From positions 434,001 through 498,000 of the forward strand of contig NZ_CAHJXO010000002.1 of the NCBI RefSeq assembly GCF_903645305.1: a DNA stretch of 64,000 bases, given 5' to 3'. The notes below the pieces were generated by a model. The model saw only the letters and a list, made by a program, of their open reading frames with translations, ran no database searches and was not told the origin of the DNA. A program made the position numbers and the translations under genes. Numbering within the stretch: the first letter of the stretch is position 1; each line of letters starts with the position of its first letter. This DNA comes from Corynebacterium sp. Marseille-P4321. GTDB lineage: Bacteria; Actinomycetota; Actinomycetes; Mycobacteriales; Mycobacteriaceae. Below are positions 1-9,659 of the stretch, piece after piece.

Positions 1-481
1 TCTCCATCGCCTTCGCCTTGCCCACCGCGCGGGTGAGGCGCTGCGAGCCGCCAATACCCGGTGAAATGCCGAGGTTGACCTCGGGCTGGCCGAACTTCGC
101 GCCGTCGCCGGCGATGATGAAGTCGCACATCATGGCCAGCTCACACCCGCCGCCGAGCGCATAGCCGTTCACCGCCGCGATGATCGGCGTGCGCGCACGT
201 GCAAGCTCGTCCCAGCCTGCGAAGAAGTTCTCGGTGAACATCGCGGTTGCGCCCTTGTCGGCCATCTCCTTGATGTCCGCGCCGGCGGCGAAGGCTTTCT
301 CAGAGCCGGTGATCACGATGCAGCCGATACCGGGATCCGCGTCGAAGGAGGCCACGGCCGCGGTCACCTCACGCATAGTGTCGCTGTTCAGCGCGTTGAG
401 TGCTTTCGGGCGGTTGAGCGTGATCAACCCGACCCGGTCGCGGGTTTCCGTGAGGATGTTTTCGTACGTGGAGGTCTCCAT
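1..481 (-). CDS. Enoyl-CoA hydratase/isomerase family protein (3' end lies outside the window)
   Basis: Crotonase-fold enzyme, expected to hydrate 2-enoyl-CoA in fatty-acid or amino-acid breakdown. The N-terminal 160 residues are present, from [10 protein letters not shown]. Visible family features are NRPKALNAL, the oxyanion-hole segment [24 protein letters not shown], and [11 protein letters not shown], which holds the catalytic glutamate region. The gene runs off the left edge, so its C-terminus cannot be checked. The downstream neighbour on the same strand lies beyond the window. The gene upstream is the surface metalloprotease, whose stop is 23 bp away. A second crotonase-family gene lies at 12378-13370. 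The family is certain; the exact substrate is not. Confidence 0.93.
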   Translation of the reverse strand, partial: METSTYENILTETRDRVGLITLNRPKALNALNSDTMREVTAAVASFDADPGIGCIVITGSEKAFAAGADIKEMADKGATAMFTENFFAGWDELARARTPIIAAVNGYALGGGCELAMMCDFIIAGDGAKFGQPEVNLGISPGIGGSQRLTRAVGKAKAME

Positions 482-504
482 CGCGTGTGTCTCCTTGGTG
501 CGTG

Positions 505-2634
505 TTAGAACGGCAACTTCACAATGCCTTGGTTCACCGCCCAACCGTATGCGAGGGCGCCGAGGCCTACCACCCCGAGCACCGCGGCGATAATGATCGC
601 GACAGTAGACGTGTTGCTTTCGCCCTTCTTCTGGTTCGGTACCTCTTCCTTCTGCTCCAGCATCTGACGGGCGAGCTTCTTCACCGACTCGTCCGCGTCG
701 GAGGCCAGAACTTCCTTCAGCACCTTGTCGGCCTGTTCGCTGTTGTAATCCAGCGCGGAAACCTTGAAGGAATCACTGAACGCGACCGCCCCGCTCGCGT
801 CCTTCACTCGGACGTTGAGCTGCACGACGGGGTTGTTGATCAGGCTGGCAGGGTTCACCGGTATGTCGATCGTCTTTTTCGAGCCGATCGTACCTGCGCT
901 GTTGAGCGTGACCTCCTGCCGCGCCACGGTGCCGTTCTGCTCCACCTCAACCGTGAAATCCTCCTTGGCGGACCCCAAGTTGAGCACCTCCCCGCGCACG
1001 GCGTTCTTGCCGGACAGCGTCACAATGCCGTTCCGGCCATCCTCCGTTGGCACCATGCGGAAACCGGCCTTGCCCTGGTTTTCCTCCGCAGCCAGCTCGA
1101 TGAGCTCCTCCATCCTGAGGTGCTCTTCGAACACCTCAGGTTTCGCCGCCGGTTCGGCGGAATCGCCGCCGACGTAATCCGCCGCGTTGCGGCCGATGTT
1201 GATGCCCGGGAAGTTCAGGTTGGGCCAATCGGCTGGAATGTGGTAGCTGTTACTGTTTGTTTCGCTCTGGGCGTAATCGAAATGGGTGAGCTGGTGGTTG
1301 TAGCTCATCACGGACTTGTACTCCGACAAGCTATCCACATGTGGCGCGGTGTTATCGGGTGTCTGTGCGCCCCAGTGCTTCAACCCTAAGGTGTGGCCGA
1401 ACTCGTGCAGGATGGTGTTGCGCAGCTCATCCTGGCGGGTCATGGCGCCGAAGTTGGACACGTAGAACACAGAGTCGCCCGTCAGCGCCACGCCAGTGGA
1501 GTAATTACCAGGCGCACGCTGGTCGCCGATGATGCCCACGCGGAACGCGGACTTGCGCGGCCCCAGCAAACGGTCGCGTTCCGCAATCAGACGCTCGGCG
1601 ATCACCGCGTTTTTGTCTCCATCCAGGCCAAAGAAGTACTGCTGGTAATCCAGCTTCGGCCCGCCCTGTCGCATCGACTTCGGCATCGACGCCATGGATT
1701 GGCTCACGTACCCCTCCCCGGCATCAATATGCAGGTTAATGCCGTTGTCGTCGAACTTCTTCTCCAGCTCTTTAAGAGTTTCGATGTCCGGCCCATAGCT
1801 GTTCGTGTTGGCCTGGGCGCAACGCGCGAACTCTGTGAAACCCTCCGCGGTGGCGGGGAACGACGTCGGCCTGTCGCAACCCAACGTCTCCCATTCCGAC
1901 TTCATCCAGTTCAACTGCAGAAACAGGTCGGGGATGTCTTCGTCGGCGCCCCATTTGTGGATGGGCAGCACGGAGCCGTCGGCAAGCATCATGCCCGACC
2001 GTTCCCAGGAGTCGCGCAGGCCGTCGCCGTCGCTGTCCAGTGTGTTTTCACGCGCTTTCACGCTCACCGTGGCACGCAGCGTCTTCTCTTCGCCCGGGGC
2101 GAGCGTGCCGTCGAAGGTGCGTGCGCCGCCGAGGTAGTCGACTTTAGGCGCGTACGCGAAGTGCGGCTCCGCCTTTACTCCCAGGTCGATCGTGGCCGGC
2201 GCGGGCGTGTCGCCCGTGTTGCGCAACGTCACGGCAGTTTCAACCGTGGTGGCGGCGACGGTAAAGGTGCGGGTGACATCAACGCCGTCCACGAACTGGG
2301 TGAAGGTGAGCACGTCCGCGCCGTTCACGGAACTGCTCTGCGGGTCGGTTTTCCAATCCGTCGGCACCGGTGCATCGTCGACAGTAACGGTGCTGCGCGC
2401 TTCGAATGTGTACGGCTTCGCCGAGGACCCGGGGTGCACGAACTCGAAGTGGCCGCCGGCGCCCCGGTCAATCAGCGCGGTGATGTAGGGCAACTTCGGG
2501 TTGTCTCCCCGAGAGTCCACCGCCATTTGCTGCCCGTATTTCGACACGGCCGCCTCAGCGTGCGGTACCGCGATTCCGCTGGTCGTAAGCCCCACACACA
2601 GCGCGATAGACAATGCTTTTTGCTTCATACCCAT
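505..2634 (-). CDS. Secreted, membrane-anchored metzincin-type zinc metalloprotease
   Basis: Predicted cell-surface protease of 709 residues. Seen: an N-terminal signal peptide ending near AVPHAEAA; a DSDGDGLRD calcium-binding (thrombospondin type 3-like) segment near residue 200; and [11 protein letters not shown] at residues 410-420, which fits the metzincin zinc motif HExxHxxGxxH with Glu411 as catalytic base. An alanine/valine-rich membrane helix close to the C-terminus is followed by a short tail ending KLPF. There is no LPXTG motif. The start MGMKQK is chosen because GGTAGGAGAG lies just upstream and the signal peptide then begins properly; a longer open frame would run into the upstream gene. 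It starts 14 bp after the stop of the giant repeat protein, so the two are probably co-transcribed and may act together at the surface. Substrate unknown. Confidence 0.85.
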   Translation of the reverse strand: MGMKQKALSIALCVGLTTSGIAVPHAEAAVSKYGQQMAVDSRGDNPKLPYITALIDRGAGGHFEFVHPGSSAKPYTFEARSTVTVDDAPVPTDWKTDPQSSSVNGADVLTFTQFVDGVDVTRTFTVAATTVETAVTLRNTGDTPAPATIDLGVKAEPHFAYAPKVDYLGGARTFDGTLAPGEEKTLRATVSVKARENTLDSDGDGLRDSWERSGMMLADGSVLPIHKWGADEDIPDLFLQLNWMKSEWETLGCDRPTSFPATAEGFTEFARCAQANTNSYGPDIETLKELEKKFDDNGINLHIDAGEGYVSQSMASMPKSMRQGGPKLDYQQYFFGLDGDKNAVIAERLIAERDRLLGPRKSAFRVGIIGDQRAPGNYSTGVALTGDSVFYVSNFGAMTRQDELRNTILHEFGHTLGLKHWGAQTPDNTAPHVDSLSEYKSVMSYNHQLTHFDYAQSETNSNSYHIPADWPNLNFPGINIGRNAADYVGGDSAEPAAKPEVFEEHLRMEELIELAAEENQGKAGFRMVPTEDGRNGIVTLSGKNAVRGEVLNLGSAKEDFTVEVEQNGTVARQEVTLNSAGTIGSKKTIDIPVNPASLINNPVVQLNVRVKDASGAVAFSDSFKVSALDYNSEQADKVLKEVLASDADESVKKLARQMLEQKEEVPNQKKGESNTSTVAIIIAAVLGVVGLGALAYGWAVNQGIVKLPF

Positions 2635-2648
2635 TTGTTCGTTCTCTC

Positions 2649-5600
2649 CTACCACGTAATTCCGTACTTCTCTAGGACGCGACGGACCTCGCGTTCGTTC
2701 ATCGCCAGTGCCACCGTCAACCCGCCGATGGCGACAAGTGCGCCAATCAGCACGACAACCCAATCGCTTGTGCTGGATCCTTCGGTTGTTTCAGCGCGCG
2801 TGCGTCCATCGGAGGGCTTTTGCTTATCGACGGCCCGCAGCGGCACCTCCACCGTCTCCAACGAACCGTCCGGCAGCGCCACTACCACCGGCAGCAGCAC
2901 CTGCTCGCCTGCGGGCACAGTATCGTCCGTGCGCACCGTGATCGCGCCGGTGACCGGATCGATGCGCGGGTCCCAGCCGTTCTTGGCGAACGTCTCATCG
3001 ATGGCGAACCGGGTTCCCGGCTTGACCGGCCCTTGTGGCTTGAGAGTGGTCTGCTCACCGATCTGTGTAACAGTGGAGCCGTAGGTCAACCCTGTCTTGC
3101 CACCAACGTTGAAGTCGGCTTTCTGCGCGACAAGCGTGGTAGTGAGTTCGGAGGTCGAGCCGTCGGTGAAGTACGCCACTACCTTCACCTCTGCCGGTGC
3201 CGCGTTCTCACTCGGCGGGATGGCGCGCAGGCGGCCGGTGACGCTGTCCACGCTGACAAACCAGTCACCCAACTCGACGTCATCGGCCAACGCGAACCGG
3301 GTCCCTTCGGGCACCTGGCCCATTGCCTGCACCGCGGTTGTGCGCTTGTGCGGCGCATTCGCAGTCGCCGGGTAGGTCAGCGGGTACTGCGTTGCCAGCA
3401 GCGGCTCGCCGACATTAAATACCACATCGAACGAGGCAGGACTCCCATCCGGGAAAGTCACACTCACCGGGATGCGCACCGGCCCAGGCTTCGCGTTCGC
3501 GTCCGGTGTGAAGGTCACCCGCCCGAGCGCGTCCACGGAGGCGCCCTTGTGGTTCACGTCGAAGGTCGTGCCGTTCGGCAGCGGCTGGTTCGCGTGCGTG
3601 AACGCGCCTTCACGCACCGAGGCACGGGGCTTGGACGAACGCCGTTCTGAGCCTGCCGGGACCTCTACCGCCTGGGAATCCACTTTGTATCGGTCCTTCA
3701 TTGACGGCGCCGGGGACACCTCAACGGTGACTGTGTCACGCTCACCGGTAGAGGCAACCACCTCGAGCTGGTAGGTGCCCGGCGCAGTATCGGCCGGAGG
3801 GCGTGCCACCACGGTGCCGTCGGACTCTATCTCCAGCCAGCTTTGCCCCGGCGCCACAGTGACCTCGGTGCCGTCTGGCTGGGTGATTTTCTCCGTCTGG
3901 AACGTGACCTCCGCGGTTGCCTTAGCAGAGCGATCAGGGGTTACGACCTTCACCTCACCGGGCGCTACACGCAGGTTGTCCCAAGAGAAACTATCGTCAG
4001 CTTCACTCGAAGCAATTTCTACAGTGCCGAGCTCTAAGTCTTTCCCCGGCTTGACAGTCACCTCAACCGGCTTAGGCGCCTCGTAACCAGTCGGTGGGGT
4101 CACCACCACCGTGTACTCACCCGGCGGGAACGCCTCATCACGAACCACACCCTGCTCGTCGGCCTCGAGCTCACGCACGACCTCATCGCCCTGCTTGAAC
4201 TCAACCTTCGTCCCCGGCAACGGCTTCTTGTCCTCACCGGTAAACGAACCAGTCACCGTCACCGCATCAGCAGACACCGTCACCTTCGGCTTCGCAGTGG
4301 CATCTTTTTCCACCACAACCGGCTTCACACCACTGACGGAATACCCCGTCGGCACACCCAAAAGCTCAAACTTGTACGAACCAGTCGGAATCCGATCAAA
4401 CTTGAACTCCCCACCGGTAACAGTCGCCTCACGCGGCGTCTCACCCTCAAGCGTCAAACGCGCCGTCAGCGCAACACCAACCGGAGCACCAACAACCTCA
4501 CCGACAACATTGCCCGTGGAACGAACAACCCGCACCGGATCAAGTGTGAACTCCTCACCCAGATTGACCGTCACCTCAACCGGCTCAGGCGCCTCGTAAC
4601 CTGTCGGCGGGGTCACCACCACCGTGTAATCACCCGGCGGGAACGCCTCATCACGAACCACACCCTGCTCATCAGACACAAGCTCACGCACGACCTCATC
4701 GCCCTGCTTGAACTCAACCTTCGTCTCCGGCAACGGCTTATCACCCTCACCGGTAAACGAACCAGTCACCGTCACCGCATCAGCAGACACCGTCACCTTC
4801 GGCCTCGCAGTGGCATCCTTTTCCACCACAACCGGCTTCACACCACTGACGGAATACCCCGCCGGCACACCTAAAAGCTCAAACTTGTACGAACCAGTCG
4901 GAATCCGATCAAACTTGAACTCCCCACCGGTAACAGTCGCCTCACGCGGCGTCTCACCCTCAAGCGTCAAACGCGCACGAAGCTTCGCACCATCCGGAGC
5001 ACCAACAACCTCACCGACAACATTGCCCGTGGAACGCATAACCCGCACCGGATCAAGAGTGAACTCCTCGCCCGGATTGACCGTCACCTCAACCGGCTCA
5101 GGCGCCTCGTAGCCTGTCGGCGGGGTCACCACCACCGTGTAGTCACCCGGCGGGAACGCCTCATCGCGAATCTTGCCCTGCGCATCAGAGACAAGCTCAC
5201 GCACGACCTCATCGCCCTGCTTGAACTCAACCTTCGTCCCCGGCAACGGCTTATCACCTTCGCCGGTAAACGAACCCGTCACCGTCACCGGGTTTTCACC
5301 CAGGGTGAACTTCAGGTCCGCCGGGTCGATGCCATTCTCTTTAACCTCCACCGTGGACGGGCCCGACACCGAGTAGCCCTTCGGCGCGTCAACCAGCTCG
5401 ATCCTGTAGTCACCCGTCGGCACGTTCTTAAACGTGAACGCACCATCAACGATCTGTGCGTGTGTCACCGTCCCGTCATCGGCGACGAGGCGCACGCGCG
5501 TCGTCGTGCCTGCCGGGAGGTTCTCAACCGTGCCGGAGAACGTGTAGGTCAAACGCTTCGCTTCGACCGTCACCGTCGACGGCGTATTGCCCTGCGCACC

Positions 5601-8216
5601 CACCGTCACCTGAGACGGCGCGGCAAACGAATAACCAGCAAGGTCGTCGGCCTTCACGTCGTACGTGCCCGTCGGCACATTCGGAATCGTGAACGCACCA
5701 TTGACGCCCTCGGCCTTGTACTCAGTGCCACGCGTCTGCGCATCAGCACCCACCAAGCGCAGCGTCACAGTCTTCCCCGCGGGCAAGTTATTCACCCGAC
5801 CCGAAACAGAACGCTTGACACGGTCAGCGGCGAACTGCACCGACGCGGTCTGATCCTTCTTCACCTCGACCGGGTTCGAGGAACCCTGGGCAAGCTTCAC
5901 CGAGTAGCCCTTCGGATCAGTCACCGTCACCGTGTAAAAGCCGGTCTTCAACTCGGTCAGCGGAAGCGAACCGGACTTACCTGTAAAGGTCTCGCTGTAC
6001 CCCTCCGGGCCCTGCACCCGAACCGTCACCGGAACATCCGGCAACCCCACATTCAACACACCAGTGTCACGCCGCGCCTCAATATCCAAAGAGGCAGGAT
6101 CATTGCGCTCAGCACCAACCTTCACCGAGCCACTGCCGTAGAACGTGAAACCACCAGGCGCACCAACAAGCTCAACGGAGTACGCACCCGTCGGCACATT
6201 CGGAATCGTGAACGCACCATTGACGCCCTCGGCCTTGTACTCAGTGCCACGCGTCTGCGCATCAGCACCCACCAAACGCACCGTCACAGTCTTGTCCGTA
6301 GGCAACTGCGTCACCACACCAGACACCGCACGCTCATCACGCACAGCATCAAAGCTAACCGAAGCAGTCTCGCCAGTCTTCACCTCAACCGAATCCCGGC
6401 CCGAACGCTCCGTAACCGTGTAGCCCTCCGGCCCAGTCAACGTCACCGAGTACTCACCAGTACCCACCGCACGCCACCCGAACGATTCAGTCACACCCGC
6501 AAAATCAGCCTTAAAATCATCCGGACCAATCACGGAAACATCCACCGGAACATTACCCGGCACGTACACATTCAACCCACCAGTCAAACGCTTCGCTTCG
6601 ACCGTCACCGGCGACGGCGTATTGCCCTGCGCACCAACCGTCACCCGCGGCGGAACAGTAAACGAGTACCCCTCAACCTCATCAACTACAACCTTGTACG
6701 CACCAGTCGGCACATCCGGAATGGAAAACGAACCATTTACCCCCTGCGCGGACTTACGCACCCCACGCGTCTGCGCATCAACACCCTCAAGATGCACCGT
6801 GACAGTCTTACCCGTAGGCAACTTCGTCACCACACCAGAGACCGCACGCTCATCACGCGAGAAGTTAAAGTTTGCCGTCTCCTGCGCATCCTTCTTCACA
6901 CTCACCGGCACACCCTCAACCGGCGAAGACGAATAACCCTTCCACCCCGACACACGCACCGTGTGATCACCAGTGGGCACACCCGGAATCCGATAGGTAC
7001 CGCGCACCCCATCCTGCTTGCCAACCTCACGGCCCGAAGCATCAACCACACGCACCGTCACCGACGCGCCCTCAGGAAGACCATCCACAAAACCAGCAAC
7101 CACACCCGCATCACGCGAGAAGTTAAAGTTTGCCGTCTCCCGAACATTCTTCTTTACGCTCACCGGCACACCCTCAACCGGCGAAGACGAATAACCCTTC
7201 CACCCCGACACACGCACCGTGTAGTCGCCAGGGTCTAGCCCATCAATCTCATAGACGCCACGCACCCCATCTCGCTTATCAACCACATCGCCAGCGGCGT
7301 TGACCACTGATACTGTCACCGTGGCACCCTCAGGAAGACCATCCACAGAGCCAGCAACCACACCCCCGTCGCGCGAGAACGTGAAGTTCGCCGTCTCCTG
7401 CGCGTTCATTTCCACGCTCACAGGCACACCATTGACCGGCGAAAACGAATAACCCTCCCACCCCGACACACGCATCGTGTAATTACCAGGCTGCACGTCC
7501 GGAATTTGGTACGCCCCACGCACGCCGTCCTGCTTGAAAAGCTCAGACCCAGAAGCATTAAACGCCGACACCGTCACCGACGCGCCCTCAGGAAGACCAT
7601 CCACAGAACCAGCAACCGCACCCCCATTCACCCATGCATTGGTGAACCTTGAGGCGCCTAGGTACGGGGTTGGGTACACACCCGCCTTCCCAGGAGCCTG
7701 AAGAACCAGGCGATCGCCCTGATCCACTCGAGTGCCCGCTGGCAGTTCGTAGGTCAGGCGGATGGTGTTGCGGCCCGAGCGGGATTTGCCCAAGCTCTTA
7801 AAACCGACCACCGGGTACTGCCCAACCTGTGTGGATCCTGACCTGTTCCTTTGCCAGTGGACAACGTTGTATGTGTCTTCCAGTGGAATCTTGTTCAGGA
7901 TCGGATCATCATCAGCGGCAGAGTCGTTCCTCGAGTTGTTTGCCCCGGTCGATGAGGGTGGCACGAAGTCGAAAGTCACGGATCGGACTTCCATCGGCTT
8001 TTCGAAGAACACCGTGGCCTCCCAAGTCGATCCGTTATTGCTCACTTCGGCATTTCGGAGCTCTGGTGGCAGCTGAATGGCCTGCTGCGCCTCCGCCCGC
8101 TGCAACCCCACCCCGGGCACCTCCGGCACGGCGACAACGGCAGTGCTCACCGCGAGCGTCGTGGCGGCAGCGACAACGCGGCGGAGGGAACGGGGGTATC
8201 GGGCGGCGGGTTCCAT
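2649..8216 (-). CDS. Giant repeat-containing surface protein (prealbumin/SdrD-B-like repeats plus Rib-like domains)
   Basis: About 1855 residues. Order: signal peptide (ending near QRAEAQQ), an N-terminal domain of about 150 residues, then many beta-sandwich repeats with the pattern G-V-G-LP-G-x-V-x-V ... IP-VPTG-Y-V-V-GYS, as in Cna-B/SdrD-B/carboxypeptidase-regulatory-like domains. Next come several C-terminal domains containing FPDGS, FTDGS and LPDGS, which resemble Rib/alpha-like repeats. A membrane helix and a short basic tail (EREVRRVLEKYGITW) close the protein. Start at 8216 rather than 8258 because TTGGAG sits five bases upstream. There is no sortase motif, so anchoring is probably by the C-terminal helix. 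Codon use shifts inside the gene: the repeats prefer GGT, GTT, ACT and TTT, while the C-terminal part prefers C-ending codons. Likely an adhesin or stalk protein; role inferred. Confidence 0.85.
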   Translation of the reverse strand: MEPAARYPRSLRRVVAAATTLAVSTAVVAVPEVPGVGLQRAEAQQAIQLPPELRNAEVSNNGSTWEATVFFEKPMEVRSVTFDFVPPSSTGANNSRNDSAADDDPILNKIPLEDTYNVVHWQRNRSGSTQVGQYPVVGFKSLGKSRSGRNTIRLTYELPAGTRVDQGDRLVLQAPGKAGVYPTPYLGASRFTNAWVNGGAVAGSVDGLPEGASVTVSAFNASGSELFKQDGVRGAYQIPDVQPGNYTMRVSGWEGYSFSPVNGVPVSVEMNAQETANFTFSRDGGVVAGSVDGLPEGATVTVSVVNAAGDVVDKRDGVRGVYEIDGLDPGDYTVRVSGWKGYSSSPVEGVPVSVKKNVRETANFNFSRDAGVVAGFVDGLPEGASVTVRVVDASGREVGKQDGVRGTYRIPGVPTGDHTVRVSGWKGYSSSPVEGVPVSVKKDAQETANFNFSRDERAVSGVVTKLPTGKTVTVHLEGVDAQTRGVRKSAQGVNGSFSIPDVPTGAYKVVVDEVEGYSFTVPPRVTVGAQGNTPSPVTVEAKRLTGGLNVYVPGNVPVDVSVIGPDDFKADFAGVTESFGWRAVGTGEYSVTLTGPEGYTVTERSGRDSVEVKTGETASVSFDAVRDERAVSGVVTQLPTDKTVTVRLVGADAQTRGTEYKAEGVNGAFTIPNVPTGAYSVELVGAPGGFTFYGSGSVKVGAERNDPASLDIEARRDTGVLNVGLPDVPVTVRVQGPEGYSETFTGKSGSLPLTELKTGFYTVTVTDPKGYSVKLAQGSSNPVEVKKDQTASVQFAADRVKRSVSGRVNNLPAGKTVTLRLVGADAQTRGTEYKAEGVNGAFTIPNVPTGTYDVKADDLAGYSFAAPSQVTVGAQGNTPSTVTVEAKRLTYTFSGTVENLPAGTTTRVRLVADDGTVTHAQIVDGAFTFKNVPTGDYRIELVDAPKGYSVSGPSTVEVKENGIDPADLKFTLGENPVTVTGSFTGEGDKPLPGTKVEFKQGDEVVRELVSDAQGKIRDEAFPPGDYTVVVTPPTGYEAPEPVEVTVNPGEEFTLDPVRVMRSTGNVVGEVVGAPDGAKLRARLTLEGETPREATVTGGEFKFDRIPTGSYKFELLGVPAGYSVSGVKPVVVEKDATARPKVTVSADAVTVTGSFTGEGDKPLPETKVEFKQGDEVVRELVSDEQGVVRDEAFPPGDYTVVVTPPTGYEAPEPVEVTVNLGEEFTLDPVRVVRSTGNVVGEVVGAPVGVALTARLTLEGETPREATVTGGEFKFDRIPTGSYKFELLGVPTGYSVSGVKPVVVEKDATAKPKVTVSADAVTVTGSFTGEDKKPLPGTKVEFKQGDEVVRELEADEQGVVRDEAFPPGEYTVVVTPPTGYEAPKPVEVTVKPGKDLELGTVEIASSEADDSFSWDNLRVAPGEVKVVTPDRSAKATAEVTFQTEKITQPDGTEVTVAPGQSWLEIESDGTVVARPPADTAPGTYQLEVVASTGERDTVTVEVSPAPSMKDRYKVDSQAVEVPAGSERRSSKPRASVREGAFTHANQPLPNGTTFDVNHKGASVDALGRVTFTPDANAKPGPVRIPVSVTFPDGSPASFDVVFNVGEPLLATQYPLTYPATANAPHKRTTAVQAMGQVPEGTRFALADDVELGDWFVSVDSVTGRLRAIPPSENAAPAEVKVVAYFTDGSTSELTTTLVAQKADFNVGGKTGLTYGSTVTQIGEQTTLKPQGPVKPGTRFAIDETFAKNGWDPRIDPVTGAITVRTDDTVPAGEQVLLPVVVALPDGSLETVEVPLRAVDKQKPSDGRTRAETTEGSSTSDWVVVLIGALVAIGGLTVALAMNEREVRRVLEKYGITW
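4060..5290 (-). repeat. Near-identical tandem repeats of about 513 bp inside the giant surface gene
   Basis: Consecutive units can be aligned by the GCCTCGTA(A/G)CC(A/T)GTCGG block near 4081, 4591 and 5107, giving periods of 510 and 516 bp. Each unit codes for one GNVVGEVVGAP...GYSVSGVKP module plus one VTGSFTGE...GYEAPEPVEV module. The units differ at only a few positions, which suggests recent duplication or gene conversion and makes copy number likely to vary between strains. Confidence 0.9.
6850..7630 (-). repeat. Three tandem repeats of about 258 bp in the N-terminal part of the giant surface gene
   Basis: The block GAAGACCATCCACA recurs near 7075, 7335 and 7593. Each unit codes for about 86 residues (VVAG.VDGLPEGA ... 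VSGW.GYS.SPV.GVPVSV). The units are more diverged than the 513-bp units. Confidence 0.85.
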
Positions 8217-8436
8217 GGCAACTCCAAGCGTGTGACTGAATTGTCTAGAGGAAACCATAATCTAAGTCTCGGGGATTTTCGAAGCGGTGTGCGCAACCGG
8301 CAGGCGTCGATAAGCATGCGCCCTTTCACCCAACGTTTACCTCCCTTGCCCGGCGCGCGAACCCGTACAGTTGTAACGTGGCTGGGAACCCCGGGCGCGT
8401 GCCCGGCGCGAAGCAAAACGAAAGGTCAATGTACAG
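8217..8436. promoter_or_regulatory. Divergent promoter region between the surface operon and the sulfolipid-like operon
   Basis: On the minus strand a TAGATT -10-like hexamer lies about 40 bases before the chosen start at 8216. On the plus strand the start at 8437 is preceded by AAAGG and by a three-codon mini-ORF (ATGTACAGATGA, 8429-8440) whose stop overlaps the sqdB-like start in another frame. One copy of the over-represented GCTTATCGACG word lies at 8305-8315. No clear regulator site was recognised. Confidence 0.5.
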
Positions 8437-9633
8437 ATGAAGATTGCGGTTTTGGGCGGCGACGGTTTCTGCGGCTGGCCCGCATCCCTCCACCTCTCCG
8501 ACGCGGGGCACGACGTGACGATTGTGGACAATCTGTCGCGCCGCGCGATCGACGAAGAGCTTGGGGCGCAATCGCTCACGCCAATCGCAACTATCGACGA
8601 GCGCCTGGCGGCATGGAAAGAGGTCTCCGGCAAGGAGATCGGCTTTGAAAACATCGACGTCGCGCAGGACTTCGACGGGCTGCTGAACTTCATCAACACG
8701 TTCCAGCCGGACGCTGTGATTCACTTCGCCGAGCAGCGCGCCGCGCCGTACTCCATGAAGAACCAGCGCACGAAGCGCTACACGGTGGACAACAACGTCA
8801 ACGCCACCCACAACCTGCTGGTGGCCATCGTGGAATCCGGGTTGGACGTCCACGTGGTGCACCTGGGCACCATGGGTGTGTACGGCTACGGCACCGCCGG
8901 CATGAAGATCCCGGAGGGTTACCTGGATATCCAGGTGGCTACGGACGAAAACGGCATCGTGGAGCAGCAGATCCTCTACCCCACCAACCCGGGCTCGGTG
9001 TACCACATGACGAAGGTACTGGATCAAAACCTGTTCGCCTACTACGCGAAGAACGATGAGCTGCGCATCACCGACCTGCACCAGGGCATCATCTGGGGCA
9101 CGCACACTCCGCAGACGGAGCGTGATGAACGCCTGATCAACCGCTTTGACTACGACGGCGATTACGGCACTGTGCTCAACCGCTTCCTCATGCAGGCCGC
9201 AATCGGCTACCCGCTCACCGTGCACGGCACCGGCGGGCAGACCCGCGCATTCATCCACATCCAGGACATGGCGAAGTGCATCGAGCTGGCGGTGGAGAAC
9301 CCGCCGGCGAAGGGCGACCGCGTGAAGATCTTCAACCAGATGACGGAGACGCACCGCGTGCGCGACCTGGCGGAGCTCATCGGCGAGATCGCAGACGCGG
9401 AGGTGCAGATGGTGCCCAACCCGCGCAAGGAATCCGCGGAAAACGAGCTCCACGTGGCCAACGACACCTTCCTCGACCTGGGCCTGCAGCCGACGAAGCT
9501 CGCCGAGGGCCTGCTGGTGGAGGTTGAGGACGTAGCGAAGAAGTACGCCGACCGCGTGGACCGCACGAAGATCCCGGCGCGCTCCCTGTGGACCTCGAAC
9601 CAGGCCGAGGGTGTGCCGGAAGGCGAGAAGTAG
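8437..9633 (+). CDS. sqdB: UDP-sulfoquinovose synthase-like NAD-dependent epimerase/dehydratase (SQD1/SqdB family)
   Basis: A 398-residue extended short-chain dehydrogenase/reductase. The SQD1 family makes UDP-sulfoquinovose from UDP-glucose and sulfite, the head-group donor for sulfoquinovosyl diacylglycerol. Seen: nucleotide-binding GGDGFCGWP at residues 7-15, which is the SQD1 form of the Rossmann motif; HFAEQRAAPYSM; a YHMTK catalytic Tyr-Lys pair; DLHQGIIWG; LNRFLMQAAIGYPLTVHG; GGQTRAFIHI; and FNQMTE. These match plant SQD1 block by block as I remember it, much more closely than GalE or RmlB. The next gene, 26 bp downstream, is a glycosyltransferase resembling SqdX/SQD2, which supports a sulfolipid role. 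Activity in this genus is inferred. A different sulfo- or nucleotide-sugar product is possible. Confidence 0.88.
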   Translation: MKIAVLGGDGFCGWPASLHLSDAGHDVTIVDNLSRRAIDEELGAQSLTPIATIDERLAAWKEVSGKEIGFENIDVAQDFDGLLNFINTFQPDAVIHFAEQRAAPYSMKNQRTKRYTVDNNVNATHNLLVAIVESGLDVHVVHLGTMGVYGYGTAGMKIPEGYLDIQVATDENGIVEQQILYPTNPGSVYHMTKVLDQNLFAYYAKNDELRITDLHQGIIWGTHTPQTERDERLINRFDYDGDYGTVLNRFLMQAAIGYPLTVHGTGGQTRAFIHIQDMAKCIELAVENPPAKGDRVKIFNQMTETHRVRDLAELIGEIADAEVQMVPNPRKESAENELHVANDTFLDLGLQPTKLAEGLLVEVEDVAKKYADRVDRTKIPARSLWTSNQAEGVPEGEK

Positions 9634-9659
9634 CCCCCATCGGGCGCACGTGAGCCACC

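Noticed and set aside
5460..7238. 592-codon open frame on the plus strand opposite the giant surface gene
   Set aside because: It mirrors the repeats of the real gene, is rich in Arg/His/Thr as expected of an antisense shadow, and has no promoter or start signal.
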